A stretch of DNA of 6,669 nt from the NCBI GenBank assembly GCA_003220955.1, contig QHTW01000229.1, positions 14,598 through 21,266 of the forward strand, in the 5' to 3' direction. The stretch's first letter is position 1. Every line of letters starts with the position of its first letter. Under the pieces are notes generated by a model, which was not told the origin of the DNA, made no database searches, and saw nothing but the letters and a program-made list of their open reading frames with translations. Shown one piece after another: positions 5,237 through 6,669 of this stretch. A program made the position numbers and the translations under genes. The stretch is from Gemmatimonadota bacterium (GTDB lineage: Bacteria > Gemmatimonadota > Gemmatimonadetes > Gemmatimonadales > GWC2-71-9).

Positions 5237-6576
5237 CGCTCGCGCGCCGGCAGCTGCTGAAGTCGCTTGTCGCCGCCTCGCTGGTTCCGGCGATCGGGCG
5301 CATCGACCGAATCCGTCCGCTGCCGCAGCCGCGACGACTGCGCGGACTCGGCGGTGAACCGGACTGGCTCGCCGTCCGCGACCTGTTCCCCCTCGCCCCC
5401 GATTGGACGCATCTCTCCAGTTTCCTGTTCGTCTCTCATCCCAAGCCCGTCGCCGACGCCATCGATCATTTTCGCAAGAAGCTCGACTCCGACGCGATGT
5501 GGATCGAGATCCAGGCGTTCACCGACACAGAGGGGCATCCGTTTACGGTCGCAAAGCAGGCGCTCGCGAACTATGTGGGCGGCGCCAGCTCCGAGATCTG
5601 CCTCACCGCGAACACGACCACGGCGCTCGCGATGGCGTATCACGGCCTGCGAATTCGTCCCGATCAGGAAATCGTGACGACGGAGCACGATCACTACTCG
5701 CACCACGAGTCGATTCGGTATGCCGCCGCGCGCTCGGGCTGCGGCGTGCGCTACATCACACTGTTTGACACGCCGGCCCGGGCTGACCCGGCGGAGATCG
5801 CCGATCGCATCGCGCGCGCGATCACGCCAAAGACGCGGGCCGTCGGCGTGACGTGGGTGCAGTCTTCGACCGGCATCAAGCTGCCGCTCGAGCGCATCGC
5901 GGAGGTCGTCGCGCGCGCCAATCGGGCGCGCCTGGGAGCGGATCGCTGCCTGCTGATCGTCGACGGGGTCCACGGCTTCGCGAATCAGGACGTGGACGTC
6001 GCGCGCACCGGGGTCGACTTCTTCGCAAGCGGCGCGCACAAGTGGCTGTTCGCGCCGCGCGGCACGGGCTTCCTGTGGGGCAAGGCGGACGCGTGGCCCG
6101 AGCTCCGTCCCACGATCCCCAGCTTCGACTGGGAGACGATCAACACGACGTTCGGTGTGTGGGCCGACCGCAAGGATCTTCCGCCGACGCAGGCGGGGTT
6201 CGTGTCGCCGGGTGGGTTCGTCGCCTACGAGCATGTGTTCGCGATCCCGGCCGCCGTGGAGCTGCATCGCACGATCGGACGCGACAAAATCGCGGCGCGG
6301 ATTGCAGAATTGAATGCAGCCTTCCGCGAGGGTGCGGCCAAAATCCCCGGTCTGACGCTGCACACGCCGCGTGACCCGGCGCTCTCGGGCGGCATCTCCT
6401 GCTTCGAGATCCGCGGCATGGCGCCGGGCCAGATCGTCGCGCAGCTTGCGCAGAAGAAGATTCGCACGACAACATCCCCGTATAAGGTCTCGTACGCCCG
6501 CGTTTCAGCGGGAATCATGAATAAGCCGGAAGAGATCGAGCTGGTTCTCAGGGAAATCCGAGCGCTGGCAGCCTAG
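5233..6576 (+). CDS. Tat-signal class V aminotransferase-fold PLP enzyme
   Basis: This 447-residue protein has the fold-type I, class V aminotransferase domain (isopenicillin-N epimerase/cysteine desulfurase group). The PLP lysine is Lys270 in SGAHKWLFAPRGTGFLW. Asp244 and His247 (LIVDGVHGF) hold the pyridine ring, NTTT (127-130) is the phosphate-side motif, and EHDHYSHH (151-158) is the aromatic/His block. Arg423 (YARVSAGIMN) is the probable substrate-carboxylate residue. There is no cysteine loop of the SufS/NifS type, so sulfur transfer is unlikely; an epimerase, lyase or aminotransferase reaction is possible. The N-terminus (residues 4-20, ARRQLLK then a short hydrophobic run) is a twin-arginine signal, implying folding with PLP in the cytoplasm and export. 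The gene overlaps the membrane-protein gene by 4 bp and is 20 bp from a GMC oxidoreductase, so the three probably form one operon. The substrate cannot be told from sequence. Confidence 0.88.
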   Translation: MTLARRQLLKSLVAASLVPAIGRIDRIRPLPQPRRLRGLGGEPDWLAVRDLFPLAPDWTHLSSFLFVSHPKPVADAIDHFRKKLDSDAMWIEIQAFTDTEGHPFTVAKQALANYVGGASSEICLTANTTTALAMAYHGLRIRPDQEIVTTEHDHYSHHESIRYAAARSGCGVRYITLFDTPARADPAEIADRIARAITPKTRAVGVTWVQSSTGIKLPLERIAEVVARANRARLGADRCLLIVDGVHGFANQDVDVARTGVDFFASGAHKWLFAPRGTGFLWGKADAWPELRPTIPSFDWETINTTFGVWADRKDLPPTQAGFVSPGGFVAYEHVFAIPAAVELHRTIGRDKIAARIAELNAAFREGAAKIPGLTLHTPRDPALSGGISCFEIRGMAPGQIVAQLAQKKIRTTTSPYKVSYARVSAGIMNKPEEIELVLREIRALAA

Positions 6577-6596
6577 CATTCACGAGAGGAGGGATT

Positions 6597-6669
6597 GTGC
6601 AGGCACAGAGCTACGATGCGATCGTGGTCGGGTCCGGCATCTCCGGTGGGTGGGCCGCAAAGGAGCTCA
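6597..6669 (+). CDS. GMC-family FAD oxidoreductase, N-terminus only
   Basis: The first 24 codons are present; the gene runs out of the window. They encode QSYDAIVVGSGISGGWAAKEL, the beta-alpha-beta FAD-binding motif GxGxxGG typical of GMC oxidoreductases, particularly the gluconate-2-dehydrogenase large-subunit-like group of sugar or polyol dehydrogenases. The start is GTG at 6597, with a strong AGGAGG at 6587-6592 only 4 nt before it. It lacks an N-terminal signal. Such subunits are often exported by association with a Tat-signal partner, so the preceding Tat protein is worth noting, although it is not the usual small subunit (subunit 3). Other FAD enzymes with this motif cannot be excluded from so few residues. 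Confidence 0.75.
   Translation, partial: MQAQSYDAIVVGSGISGGWAAKEL

Noticed and set aside
5185..6363. Minus-strand 392-codon frame opposite the aminotransferase gene
   Set aside because: Arg/Asp-rich composition with no motif, opposite a gene with intact PLP residues.
1..6669. CRISPR, tRNA, transposase, inverted-repeat element ends or prophage genes
   Set aside because: I saw no regularly spaced repeats, cloverleaf, transposase motif or phage protein; genes fill nearly all of the window.

Overview
The window is GC-rich, tightly packed bacterial DNA. It carries eight protein genes whose boundaries I can define at one or both ends, plus the first codons of a ninth. The style suggests an uncultured or soil-type bacterium from a GC-rich Gram-negative phylum. 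Gemmatimonadota is my best guess and Acidobacteriota the main alternative. This rests on high GC, several exported proteins with 'LAAQ'-type signal ends, a DUF4142 protein, a five-helix 'WESFY' membrane protein and a GMC oxidoreductase. It is inference, because no rRNA or marker gene is present. I see no mobile element, CRISPR array, tRNA, prophage or integration scar. The region reads as ordinary chromosome.

Layout. (A) Positions 1-673, plus strand: the 3' end of a DUF4142 gene overlaps by 4 bp (GTGA) a small amicyanin-like blue-copper protein. (B) Positions 691-3986, minus strand: a three-gene operon read from right to left. It holds a ClsC-type cardiolipin synthase/phospholipase D protein, a secreted protein of unknown function, and a stand-alone 5'-3' exonuclease of the Pol I N-terminal/flap nuclease type. 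The gaps are 9 bp and then a 4-bp overlap (TTGA). Units A and B converge with only 17 bp between the stops. (C) Positions 3987-4063: a 77-bp divergent intergenic region with candidate promoters facing both ways. (D) Positions 4064-4603, plus strand: a Spy/CpxP-like periplasmic protein with a methionine-rich segment. A strong hairpin follows at 4631-4671. (E) Positions 4685 to the end, plus strand: a five-helix inner-membrane protein, a Tat-signal class V (PLP) aminotransferase-fold protein overlapping it by 4 bp (ATGA), and the start of a GMC-type FAD oxidoreductase 20 bp further on.

How the genes may work together. Much of the window concerns the cell envelope: a periplasmic copper protein, a phospholipid-synthesis enzyme, a stress/metal chaperone-like protein, and a membrane/periplasmic redox cluster. 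The exonuclease is the exception, yet it is translationally coupled to the secreted unknown. The two most interesting points are the Tat-PLP/GMC/membrane-protein operon with its odd, possibly leaderless, 5' end, and the unknown secreted protein between the lipid enzyme and the nuclease. I did not find a clear-cut new defence or mobile system.
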